From the NCBI GenBank assembly GCA_003116995.1, contig BDSL01000041.1:1-64000 (forward strand): a DNA stretch of 64,000 nt. Direction: 5' to 3'. Each line of letters starts with the position of its first letter. Within the stretch, counting starts at the first letter, position 1. The notes beneath the pieces were generated by a model, which did no database searches, was not told the DNA's origin, and saw nothing but the letters and a program-made list of their open reading frames with translations. Of this stretch, positions 1-7,580 are shown piece by piece. The DNA comes from Yamagishiella unicocca (taxonomy: Eukaryota; Chlorophyta; Chlorophyceae; Chlamydomonadales; Volvocaceae). The position numbers and the translations under genes were made by a program.

Positions 1-2
1 TG

Positions 3-735
3 CACCAACGCTTTCGTAGACATGCTAATCATTATGGTGGAGACTTCGAGAAGTACCTGAAAGATTTGATTAGTGCATTTTCTAGACTCGTAAACAGAAA
101 GCCACCTGAACTGCGTAATCGGTCAGAACACTTGTATGTGTACCGCGCCATACAATTGTTTGAGTTTTCAAACCCCAATAAAAACCCCAATAATAATCAA
201 TCTCCTTACACCTCGGTATTTACTTGTGGACTGCCATTTATTATCACAAAACACGTTTTGTAGTACAAGTGTAGATATTGGCGTTTCAAAGGCATTCCTC
301 AGTAATTCCTCGCCATGCTGCATTCTGAAAATCCGCCTAAAACCAGGCTTTGACAAATTTCTTGCCATCGAAAAGCTGTCTGGTTACTCAAACGAAAAAG
401 AGATCCTACTGCCCGCTAAAAGCGCGTTTCAAGTGTACAATCGGACCTTCATGCGAAATGATAATGGGCGTATGGTCCTTGTGTTTCATGCAGATGCTTG
501 GGTGCCCTCCCCACGCACCACTCGTGATGCGCGCACATATAATCATTATTATGTAGACCTTTCAGCTGTAAATAATAATAATAATATAGATACATCGGCA
601 CAATGTGCTGAATCCTCCTATACTTGTGACTCTTCCTTGGAGCTTGAAAAGATTCGTACCGAGCTCGCTCGTCGTGCTTTGATGGACGAAGCTGCTACAG
701 TCATCAAGGGTACAACAAAGTCAAAGCCTTCATAG
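3..735 (+). pseudogene. ADP-ribosyltransferase-like gene, cut at the window edge and frameshifted
   Basis: The frame open from base 3 runs to a stop at 261-263 and holds a segment with the motif LYVYRA, which resembles the arginine-bearing strand of ADP-ribosyltransferase (ART) domains. The reading then seems to move to another frame, open to the stop at 733-735, with an STSVD segment (the usual STS box) and then SGYSNEKEILLP, which fits the catalytic E-x-E strand of the exoenzyme/VIP2-like ART fold. The order R, STS, ExE is that of the family. The two parts lie in different frames, so one frameshift near 240-265 breaks the gene, unless there is a sequencing error. A charged tail of about 40 residues follows. 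The 5' end is outside the window. ARTs transfer ADP-ribose from NAD to a target; no target can be named here. Assignment rests on motif order only. Confidence 0.5.
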
Positions 736-753
736 CCTTAGGTTGTGGGTAGC

Positions 754-827
754 AGCGTTGTGCCCGTAATAATACACTTTGTAAAAAAACAAACTTAAGG
801 TTTAGTTAATACGGCGGGCACAACGCT
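754..827. terminator. Intergenic hairpin between convergent genes
   Basis: The arms 754-766 (AGCGTTGTGCCCG) and 815-827 (CGGGCACAACGCT) are perfect 13-base reverse complements around a 48-base AT-rich loop. They lie between the stop of the plus-strand gene (735) and the stop of the minus-strand gene (832), so the hairpin could end transcripts from both sides. Some giant viruses, such as mimivirus, use 3' hairpins as polyadenylation or termination signals; using that here is an analogy. A direct repeat (TTAGGTTG) flanks the structure at about 739 and 833. Confidence 0.55.
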
Positions 828-831
828 GGTC

Positions 832-1611
832 TTAGGTTGTGCGTAGGTAGCAGTAAGCGATGACAATGACCGTGGTGATAATGAGTACATTCTCTGACAT
901 TGTCCATATGAAATAATCGAGTGTGCTAGTTGAGTTTTTGAAGTCGCTGTGTGCATGCAGAACCCTGGGTCCGTGGAGGACCACGAGGACAATCCATGGC
1001 AGTGTTGCAATGATGATTGCAATGGTCCAAGAAAATTGTAAACATGCAAATGATTTCTTGGCTCCTCTTGGCGTACATGTTTTTGCAATCATCTGCACAA
1101 ACAGCGCTGTAACCACGAGCATGAAGAACCAATCAGCGGTGGTGTCTAAGATTCCTCCAATAATGGATGTTTTTCCGCATCTTCTTGCTACTGGCCCATC
1201 CACTGTGTCTGCAAACCACTTATAGTACATGAGGAATGGCACTAGCACAAAGTACTTTGGTGAATAGTGGCAAAAAGCCATTAAGATTGTTCCTGCAATG
1301 GAACTCAGTGTGATTGTGTTGGGGTGGACACCAAATTCGCAACAGAGATCGATGAAGTGACTGAAGACATGTTCAGTCATGAACGTGTCGACTGCCAGAG
1401 GAGGTTCCCTTATGGACGATGACGGTGGTGATCCTGGTCGTCCTGGTATGATGATGTTCTCCTTGAGGAGCGCTGGTCCCTCTGGTCCCTCGATAGTATA
1501 ATAACCTAAATCGGTTTCAGTATTACTACTATTAGTATTACTACTACTATGACTTGTTATGTCGAAGGCGTCGGTCACTGTGTCAAACCATACTTCAACA
1601 TTCTGCGCCAT
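832..1611 (-). CDS. CDP-alcohol phosphatidyltransferase, virus-like copy
   Basis: An integral membrane enzyme that would join a CDP-activated lipid to an alcohol head group. With numbering from an upstream Met at 1653, the family signature is complete: D149, D152, G153, A156, R157, then eight residues, G166, D170 and D174 (DG-x2-AR-x8-G-x3-D-x3-D). HPNTITL before it is typical of the segment entering the first helix, and hydrophobic stretches follow to the C-terminus. I chose the Met at 1609-1611 (MAQNVE) because the reading upstream is a Met/Ile-rich run that would overlap the stop of the next gene at 1644. The first ~80 residues are polar and poorly conserved in character. There are no introns. 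The HPNTIT segment is closer to choline/ethanolamine or phosphatidylglycerol-phosphate type enzymes than to PI synthase; the substrate cannot be told. Confidence 0.85.
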   Translation of the reverse strand: MAQNVEVWFDTVTDAFDITSHSSSNTNSSNTETDLGYYTIEGPEGPALLKENIIIPGRPGSPPSSSIREPPLAVDTFMTEHVFSHFIDLCCEFGVHPNTITLSSIAGTILMAFCHYSPKYFVLVPFLMYYKWFADTVDGPVARRCGKTSIIGGILDTTADWFFMLVVTALFVQMIAKTCTPRGAKKSFACLQFSWTIAIIIATLPWIVLVVLHGPRVLHAHSDFKNSTSTLDYFIWTMSENVLIITTVIVIAYCYLRTT

Positions 1612-1643
1612 ATTCATAATCATAATAATAATCAATGTTATCA

Positions 1644-2462
1644 TCATGACCACAGACTGAGTGGATAGGGCATGAATGGGTTGCTGTTGTGCGTGAAAGA
1701 TGCCGTCCGCTGTGCTGATTGTTGATTTTTTTGTTCGTGTTGTTCTTGAGGTTTTGGTTGAACTTGTTGAACTTGTTGAACTTGTTGAACTTGAGGTTCA
1801 GGCTGAGGTACAGGTTGTTGAGGTTGAGCTTGTTGAGGTTGAGCTTGTTGAGGTTGAGCTTGTTGAGGTTGAGCTTGTTGAGGTTGAGCTTGTTGAGGTT
1901 GTTGAGGTTGAGCTTGTTGAGGTTGAGCTTGTTGAGGTTGATATTGTTGAGGTTGAGCTTGTTGAGGTTGTTGAGGTTGAGGCTGTTGAGATTGAGCTTG
2001 TTGAAGATATGAAGATGATGATCCATTGGGATTTAATGCTGCACGAGGCATCCTCGATGACACCATGTCATGGCTCCCATTGTTGCTATACCTACTATTC
2101 CTATGACTGTTGACCAAGCGTGTCATTGTGAGATAGTTCTCTATCTTTTTGATGCCATTCCCGACGTCCCGTGTCTGTTTGGCGAGATCAACTTTTTTCT
2201 TGAGCAGGTCATCCCGCAATGCGCCAATGAGCTCAGTGTTGCCTGTTTCGAGTGCAATGTCCACCGAATCATTTCTGTTTCCCCCATATAGTTGTCGATT
2301 GTTACCATTATTGCGTCTGATTGATGACTTCTTTAATGTCTTCTTTGATGTCTTCTTTGATGACTTCCTTGATGACTTCCTTGATGTCTTCTTGCGTGTT
2401 TTGCTTGCATTAAGACTACTGCGCACTGCATTTCGCTTTGACTTGTGTTTCGACGTTTTCAT
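1644..2462 (-). CDS. Basic protein with a long PQQAQ repeat, function unknown
   Basis: The 272-residue product has three parts. Residues 1-60 are very rich in Lys, Arg and Ser (repeats of the KKTSRKSSRKSS kind), as in DNA-binding or virion-core proteins. Residues about 65-115 look folded and partly helical (ELIGALRDDLLKKK). Residues about 150-240 are a Gln/Pro/Ala repeat (PQQAQ) encoded by a 15-base minisatellite, followed by V-Q-Q repeats. I recognise no domain. Its stop lies 33 bases upstream of the preferred start of the CDP-alcohol transferase on the same strand, so the two could be read together. The repeat is in frame throughout, which suggests that the protein is or was translated. Confidence 0.6.
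   Translation of the reverse strand: MKTSKHKSKRNAVRSSLNASKTRKKTSRKSSRKSSKKTSKKTLKKSSIRRNNGNNRQLYGGNRNDSVDIALETGNTELIGALRDDLLKKKVDLAKQTRDVGNGIKKIENYLTMTRLVNSHRNSRYSNNGSHDMVSSRMPRAALNPNGSSSSYLQQAQSQQPQPQQPQQAQPQQYQPQQAQPQQAQPQQPQQAQPQQAQPQQAQPQQAQPQQAQPQQPVPQPEPQVQQVQQVQQVQPKPQEQHEQKNQQSAQRTASFTHNSNPFMPYPLSLWS
1790..2010. repeat. 15-base minisatellite coding PQQAQ
   Basis: On the plus strand the unit is TTGAGGTTGAGCTTG with a few 9- and 12-base variants, always in multiples of three. It sits inside the minus-strand gene 1644-2462, where it encodes the Gln/Pro/Ala tract. Confidence 0.8.
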
Positions 2463-2620
2463 TACAAAGGTAATGGTAAGGCTTACTGATAGACAATGAG
2501 ATATCTTCTTTGATTCACATGTTACAGATCAACATACAAACATACAACAAACATACAAACAGCCCCTGACAATCATGAACACATCTCCTCACACACACAT
2601 ATCTCCTCACACACACATAA

Positions 2621-4492
2621 CTATCCCACTCGAGCTGTTTTGTTCTTCCTTGTTTTCTTTGTTTTTGTTTGTATTGTTTGTTGTATTGTTTGTTGCATTG
2701 TTTGTTGCATTGTTTGTACTACCGGTTCTGCTGCCGCCGGCATCATCATTTCAACAGCTCCATTGACAATGTTATCATTCATATCATTATTATTATTGAC
2801 CCCAGCAGCACCGATAAGTGCGGACATCAGAGCCTCCATGATACCTCCCATCTCTTCCTGCATACGCTCGCACACACGATGTGTTTCAGCGGCTGCCGCC
2901 CTGAGCTTTTTGACATCATCCCTGATGTTGCTCAGTCGCTTCGTCGCCTTGTCTATCTCGGTCCTCATGATGTCGTTGCACTTGTCCCTGACATCTTGAG
3001 CTGATGATGATGCGTGATCCCGCTGTGGTCTGTACGTCTGCACGATGATAGGCACCGCTTTTTTGAGCAGGAATGCAATGTCCCTATCCCTCTCGATGTC
3101 CAATGAGGAAGCAGCAGGAGCAGATGAGTCTGCCCTGAGCGCGGTTGTCGCGATGAACAGAAGCGTCCTTCCTGCCCTTGACTCGAACCTGAAATCCCCC
3201 TTTCCGGGTATGTTCTTGGTCGATAGACTAACAAAGATGGCTCCCAGAAACGCGTCATCGTGCTGTTGAGCGAGGTTATCGACATCACGGTAGAACTTTG
3301 TGATATCTGCATTGGTGATGACCTTCTTGTTCTTCGACTCAACAGCGATGATTGCCGTCGAAGGGACTGTTGGCTGCCTCGTGTCCGGTAGGACAAGGTG
3401 AATGTCGCAGGCGCATGGTATTTTTGACGCATCCAACACCTCGCAATCGGTAAAATTCTCTCGGAGGTATCCCATGAGTGCATCCTCGCCCAGGTTTCCC
3501 TTTCCAGCGTTGCTCCTCGAGAGGACGTCGTTGCTCCTTGATAGGGCATCGACCTTTGCGCCCATGTTAGCAAGCTGTTCATGGAGTCCGGCGATACATG
3601 CGTCCCTGTCTGCTACAACATCATCTTTCTGCCTCTGTGCGAGCTGTTCATACAGAAGCCGGAACCTCTCTGCCTCGCGTGTCCTGTCCTCTACCTCACG
3701 CGTGCTCCTGTCCTCTACCTCACGCGTGCTCCGAATCACCTCCAGTGCTACCCGTCCCTCGAACTCGCGTCGAAGCGCCTCTGCTGTCTCTGCTACCTGC
3801 GCGGCAGTGCGCTCAACTTCTGCCTTCCAGCGTTCCTCGATGCCACGGACACGTTCGTCTTCACCGATCGCGAGCGCCCTGATCCTGTCTTGGAGTCGTG
3901 CATGGATGACACGCATCTCTTGGACTTCTTCCATTGCCCTCATTCCTTCGGCACGTGACTCTTCACGTGACCTCTCTAGCTCCGCACGTGACTCTTCACG
4001 TGACCTCTCTAGCTCCGCACGTGACTCTTCAAGTGACCTCTCCAGCTCGACACGTGACCTCTCCAGCTCTGCCCTGTATCTCTCCACTTCGTTTCTGGAG
4101 TTCTCTATTTCTGCCGTGTGCTCGGCACGTGATTTCTCCGCCTCCGCCCTGCATGCGTTCGCCACAATCCTCTCCAGCTCCGCCCTGCGCCTGTCCTCCA
4201 CTGCCCTCCCCTCTGACGAGTCCTGCTGCGCGCTCCTCGCAGTGATGGTCATGAGGTACCCTCTGATCAAGAGATCTTTGATGAGTGGTGCATTGTTGAT
4301 GTGTGGTGGTGATACATCGCCATCTCTGATGTGTGGTGGTGATACATCGCCATCTCTGATGTGTGGTGGTGATACATCGCCATCTCTGATGAGTCGGTTG
4401 ATTTCAGCTTCGAACCATTCCGAAAACTCCCTATCCAGCGCCCTTTCAAGATCCAATTCCACCACTAATGGCAATTGTATAAACGTCACCAT
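2621..4492 (-). CDS. Coiled-coil protein with a PD-(D/E)XK nuclease-like domain
   Basis: The 623-residue product starts with a short folded region. Three exact copies of RDGDVSPPHI follow at about 36-65. Residues 90-330 form a long charged coiled coil full of SREESRAELER-type repeats. At 330-440 is a domain with the layout of a PD-(D/E)XK nuclease: GNLGED (E336), then CDIHLVLP (D363), then VESKNKK (E385 and K387). This resembles RmuC-like or very-short-patch-like domains attached to coiled coils in bacteria and giant viruses. A second helical region and a Gln-rich, Lys-rich tail (QTMQQT repeats, KTRKNK) close the protein. If active it would cut DNA in a metal-dependent way; the target is unknown. 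It starts 184 bases from the divergent gene at 4677. There are no introns. Confidence 0.75.
   Translation of the reverse strand: MVTFIQLPLVVELDLERALDREFSEWFEAEINRLIRDGDVSPPHIRDGDVSPPHIRDGDVSPPHINNAPLIKDLLIRGYLMTITARSAQQDSSEGRAVEDRRRAELERIVANACRAEAEKSRAEHTAEIENSRNEVERYRAELERSRVELERSLEESRAELERSREESRAELERSREESRAEGMRAMEEVQEMRVIHARLQDRIRALAIGEDERVRGIEERWKAEVERTAAQVAETAEALRREFEGRVALEVIRSTREVEDRSTREVEDRTREAERFRLLYEQLAQRQKDDVVADRDACIAGLHEQLANMGAKVDALSRSNDVLSRSNAGKGNLGEDALMGYLRENFTDCEVLDASKIPCACDIHLVLPDTRQPTVPSTAIIAVESKNKKVITNADITKFYRDVDNLAQQHDDAFLGAIFVSLSTKNIPGKGDFRFESRAGRTLLFIATTALRADSSAPAASSLDIERDRDIAFLLKKAVPIIVQTYRPQRDHASSSAQDVRDKCNDIMRTEIDKATKRLSNIRDDVKKLRAAAAETHRVCERMQEEMGGIMEALMSALIGAAGVNNNNDMNDNIVNGAVEMMMPAAAEPVVQTMQQTMQQTIQQTIQTKTKKTRKNKTARVG
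4296..4388. repeat. 30-base tandem repeat, three copies
   Basis: Three near-identical 30-base units containing GATGTGTGGTGGTGATACAT lie in the nuclease-like gene and encode RDGDVSPPHI three times. The near-identity suggests recent expansion. Confidence 0.8.
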
Positions 4493-4676
4493 GTTGCCGT
4501 CTACATCGAGACCTTCTGTATGTGCAACGTCGTCTGGTTTATTTATCTCGCAGTAAGAGTGCCACTATATACAAGAGGACTATAGTACGACGAGGACCAT
4601 AGTACGAAATACGAAAAATACGAACAACAACAAAAAACAACAAACAAAAAACAACAACAAAAAACAGGACAATATA
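4493..4676. promoter_or_regulatory. Divergent intergenic region with an A/C-rich leader
   Basis: This 184-base gap separates the starts of the minus-strand nuclease gene (4492) and the plus-strand gene at 4677. Bases 4612-4676 are almost only A and C (AACAACAAAAAACAACAA-like), ending in AATATA just before the ATG. AT-rich leaders of this kind are usual before giant-virus genes. I see no specific motif that I can name. Confidence 0.4.
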
Positions 4677-5660
4677 ATGGTGCTCGATGATAGAACAACA
4701 GAGGTAGAATACAGGCTGACAGTGCATGACGTCTTACACGACATCTCTGACAGAGCATTGACCCCCGGGCTCAGCGATGACTTTCGTAAGAACAGCAAAA
4801 ACGTGTTCCTAGCATACCTTGACACCTTTTCGGCAGAATCCAAAGGAACTGTGGATGTGAGATCGCTGTACCTTTCAGTGGACTCCTTTCTGTCCTATCT
4901 TCGCACTCAGGGCCGAACCGTGAAGACGCTGCGCAACTACGTCTGTTACTTGAAGAAGGCCGTGGCGTATGTTCCGTCCCTACGCGCAGTGTTCACGGAA
5001 TCTGAATTGGCTGATGTGTTGCAGCTGCTGCAGTCCTCAATCTCATCCTTCAAGTCGTACGATGCTCCCCTTCCCCAACAACCATCATCACACGATGGTG
5101 CTCGTACTGCATCAGATGATATTGATGATGACATTGTTGTTGATGCTGTTGTTGATGATAATGGTCTGGGTTCAGATGAACGCTGTCCTCAACAGAGTAG
5201 TGGTCCTCAACAAAGTCTTGAAGTTCAGGGGGCAACAAGAACACCAACACCAACACCAACAAGGACACCAACAAGGACACCAACAAGGACACCAACAAGA
5301 ACAGTACCAACAAATAGTGTTGAGCAGCGGCAGCTCCATGACGTGTTGTGCTCGATTGAGAGCAGTCTGTCATCGAGACTTGCGCTGGAGTTGAAAGTTC
5401 ACGAATTGGATCGCCAGCGGCATTCTGCTGTTCTCGCGCTCAAAGCGTTAGAGGCCGAGCACCGCCGTTTACTTGAGCGTTACACCATAGGAGTTGATGT
5501 TGCGCTGGAACACATTGTGAAGTTCAAGGACTCTGTTCTCCGGATGCCAAGTAGTGACGGTTGTGTGACGGTTTCAGAGATGATGTTAAATGCACTAGAT
5601 GTGCACCTCCGGAGTCTCTCTGATCAAACTTGGTCATCGTCATCGAATAGGAGTCTGTAG
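4677..5660 (+). CDS. Protein with a recombinase core-binding-like N-terminus, no catalytic domain
   Basis: In the 327-residue product, residues about 30-120 (KNVFLAYLDTF ... FLSYLRTQGRTVKTLRNYV ... LADVLQLL) look like the helical SAM-like core-binding domain found at the N-terminus of tyrosine recombinases. No R-H-R-Y catalytic domain follows. Instead there is an acidic stretch (DDIDDDIVVDAVVDDN), a Thr-Pro-rich minisatellite repeat (TPTRTPTRTP) near 190-215, and a C-terminal helical, probably coiled-coil region (LALELKVHELDRQRHSAV). The gene converges on the recombinase gene at 5624-6835, and their 3' ends overlap by 37 bases. It may be a DNA-binding accessory factor of that recombinase; this is inference from fold resemblance and position. 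No introns. Confidence 0.6.
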   Translation: MVLDDRTTEVEYRLTVHDVLHDISDRALTPGLSDDFRKNSKNVFLAYLDTFSAESKGTVDVRSLYLSVDSFLSYLRTQGRTVKTLRNYVCYLKKAVAYVPSLRAVFTESELADVLQLLQSSISSFKSYDAPLPQQPSSHDGARTASDDIDDDIVVDAVVDDNGLGSDERCPQQSSGPQQSLEVQGATRTPTPTPTRTPTRTPTRTPTRTVPTNSVEQRQLHDVLCSIESSLSSRLALELKVHELDRQRHSAVLALKALEAEHRRLLERYTIGVDVALEHIVKFKDSVLRMPSSDGCVTVSEMMLNALDVHLRSLSDQTWSSSSNRSL

Positions 5661-6835
5661 CGGTCATTGGTAGCGACAGAATGCAGCATGTCGGCACTGA
5701 TTTCCTCCTTTTGTTTTGCTGTTAGCCTATTGAAATCGAGTGAGTTGACAAAGATGTGTCGCAACATGCTGATGGATACTTTTTTTCCCAGACACTTATT
5801 TAGCACGCGGTGAACGTAGACCACATATGCATTGTCCTTGAGAGGCTGTCCCGTGCGTGTGGAAACAATGAGGTGTGTCCTAGTCGTCTGTGGAGTCGTC
5901 TGTGGAGTCGTCTTTAGAGTCGTCTTTGGAGTCGTCTTTAGAGTAGGAGGTCCTCCTTTTACTCCTCCTTTTACTCCTCCTTTTACTCCTCCTCCCCGTC
6001 CCAGTCCCAGTGATTTCTCGATGACTGTCTGCAGTTCCTTGGGCAATACCTTGTTGTACTGCATCATATTCTTAGATTTTGTTTTGAATTCGTTAAGCAC
6101 AAGCCGCGCGTACTTTCCATCACGGACGACAATGTAATTGCCATCCTTTGCTGCCGCGGGGGTATCCGGTTCGGTGCGCAAGACTCTTACACAGCCGAAA
6201 TCTGCACGTAGTGGTGGGATCATGGTGTAGAGTGACATGATGAGGTAGTCCTGGCTGTCGTGTGGGAGTGCATCCCTCTTCTGTAAAACTTCATTCCATG
6301 GCAAATATGCGTCACGCTGTCTTTGATTGGGCTGATTGGAATCGTATCTTTCCTGCACGACACGGTCCACGTCATCGAAGCACTCTCTGAACCCCTTTCG
6401 TGCATTGGCGTGCGGTCCTGTCTTGAGATCCTCGTCATGCCGAAATGCGGCCATGAAAGCGGTGAGGAAGGCGCGTTTTGTCTGAGGCACACCCTTTGTC
6501 TTAGCTTGTATGGCCTTGCACGTGGCCGCTGGATTCCGTAGCATGCTGTCTCCCGTGAGTCCCGTCTCACGCTCCATGGCTGTGATGCGTGCGACATAGT
6601 TGGCACGTGATGTTTCTGACAAGGCGCCTGTTTTGACTGCCCTGTCAAATGCGATGGCATATTGTTGTTGCTGCTGCTGCTTTTCTTGTTGTTTCATGTT
6701 GTTTTGTCTATCCATGATTCTACCACTGCTTCTATTACTGCTTCTATTACTTCTAATATTCTTGCTTCTCTTGTTTTTGCTGTTACTGCTCTTATTGTTG
6801 CTCTTATTGTTGCTCTTGTTGTTGACGTTCTTCAT
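5624..6835 (-). CDS. Tyrosine recombinase (integrase)
   Basis: The 403-residue product breaks and rejoins DNA through a tyrosine. After a Lys/Asn/Ser-rich N-terminal tail (1-45) and a Gln run, residues 55-150 form a helical core-binding domain. The catalytic set is readable: R210 in IPPLRAD, the hairpin lysine within FKTKSK (251-255), R359 in SMLRH, H385 in MLHS and the probable nucleophile Y393 in DRYR. The first His of the usual H-x-x-R box is Ser. The PPLRAD and LRH forms are familiar from recombinases of large algal viruses and polinton-like viruses. A repeat (VKGG, then TTPKTTLKTT) is inserted between the lysine and the LRH box, at about 284-318, without breaking the frame. It may have driven integration of this element; its sites cannot be found here. 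Confidence 0.85.
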   Translation of the reverse strand: MKNVNNKSNNKSNNKSSNSKNKRSKNIRSNRSSNRSSGRIMDRQNNMKQQEKQQQQQQYAIAFDRAVKTGALSETSRANYVARITAMERETGLTGDSMLRNPAATCKAIQAKTKGVPQTKRAFLTAFMAAFRHDEDLKTGPHANARKGFRECFDDVDRVVQERYDSNQPNQRQRDAYLPWNEVLQKRDALPHDSQDYLIMSLYTMIPPLRADFGCVRVLRTEPDTPAAAKDGNYIVVRDGKYARLVLNEFKTKSKNMMQYNKVLPKELQTVIEKSLGLGRGGGVKGGVKGGVKGGPPTLKTTPKTTLKTTPQTTPQTTRTHLIVSTRTGQPLKDNAYVVYVHRVLNKCLGKKVSISMLRHIFVNSLDFNRLTAKQKEEISADMLHSVATNDRYRLLFDDDDQV

Positions 6836-6971
6836 GATGTATGAACTGAGATGATGTCTTGTTGTGAAGATTTTAGTCCCATTCCCCTCCCCAAAAATGA
6901 ATGTATGAACCCTAAATGAACCCTAAATGAACCCTAAATCAATGAATGACGCGTGGTGGACATAGAGTCTC
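6836..6971. other. Intergenic gap with three GAACCCTAAAT units
   Basis: Between two minus-strand genes, bases about 6907-6940 hold three tandem copies of the 11-mer GAACCCTAAAT. It contains CCCTAAA, like plant-type telomere DNA, but the 11-base period is wrong for a telomere. Upstream of the recombinase gene the DNA is T-rich (TTGTTGTGAAGATTT region), which may be its promoter. Confidence 0.45.
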
Positions 6972-7442
6972 TCACACATCGCTATCGCTACCGCTACCGC
7001 TATCGGAGTAAACCTTCTTCGTTGGGTTCTTCATGCGAACAGGCTCCAACTTGACACCCGTGAATGCCATGGTGCCCTTGAAGCAGCGCGGTTCAGCAGC
7101 CCCATCTAAGCGAGGCTTCTTCTTGGCAGGGGTCTCTTTCTCTTCCTCCTCCTCCTCCTCGTTCTCGTTCTCGTTCTCGTTCTCCTCCTCCTCGTCGGAA
7201 TCACCGTCATCAGACAGGATGAAGAACACTCCGATATGTAGAAGCTTGATGATGACTGACTCGCCAGCCGAGAAGCTGTAGCGAGCGTCTTCGTTCTTGA
7301 ACTTGACATCTTTCAGCATCTTGCTCTTGAAGCGGATATAGCCACTCCCATCTTCCTCGGTATCACGCTCATCGTCCGATGGGACGTAGAACAGACCCGT
7401 TGCGTGGGAGCTGCAGTGCCTCGGAAGACGGATTCTCGACAT
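6972..7442 (-). CDS. Acidic protein of unknown function
   Basis: The 156-residue product starts MSRIRLPRH. Residues 1-75 look folded, with alternating hydrophobic strands (ESVIIKLLHIGVFFIL). Residues 77-100 are a run of Asp/Glu with an EN repeat, followed by a nuclear-localisation-like patch (AKKKPRL). The end is an SGSGSDSD tail. The acidic run plus basic patch is the profile of a chromatin- or nucleoplasmin-like protein, and the first 75 residues could be a nucleoplasmin-type beta sandwich before an acidic tract; this is a guess. It starts 138 bases from the divergent phosphoesterase gene. No introns. The acidic run is encoded by a CTC/GTT trinucleotide-type repeat. Confidence 0.6.
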   Translation of the reverse strand: MSRIRLPRHCSSHATGLFYVPSDDERDTEEDGSGYIRFKSKMLKDVKFKNEDARYSFSAGESVIIKLLHIGVFFILSDDGDSDEEEENENENENEEEEEEEKETPAKKKPRLDGAAEPRCFKGTMAFTGVKLEPVRMKNPTKKVYSDSGSGSDSDV

Positions 7443-7580
7443 TCTGGATGTTCTTGATTAGAATTCGCCAGAATACGAATCAATTTTTTACGAAGACCTT
7501 TTACGACCTTTTACGACATCCTTGATCCATCAAAGCCCAGCATATCTCTTTTGGATTGGTATAATTAATGATACATTCAT
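7443..7580. promoter_or_regulatory. Divergent promoter region
   Basis: This 138-base AT-rich gap lies between divergent starts at 7442 (minus) and 7581 (plus). It holds two copies of TTTTACGAC(C/A) near 7500-7515 and a TATAATTAATG box about 20 bases before the ATG at 7581, which supports that start. Confidence 0.45.

Noticed and set aside
1700..2113. Plus-strand Val/Glu/Leu-rich frames opposite the PQQAQ gene
   Set aside because: Pure shadow of the minisatellite on the other strand.
6907..6940. CCCTAAA-bearing units as telomere sequence
   Set aside because: The period is 11 bases and there are only three copies; a short tandem repeat.
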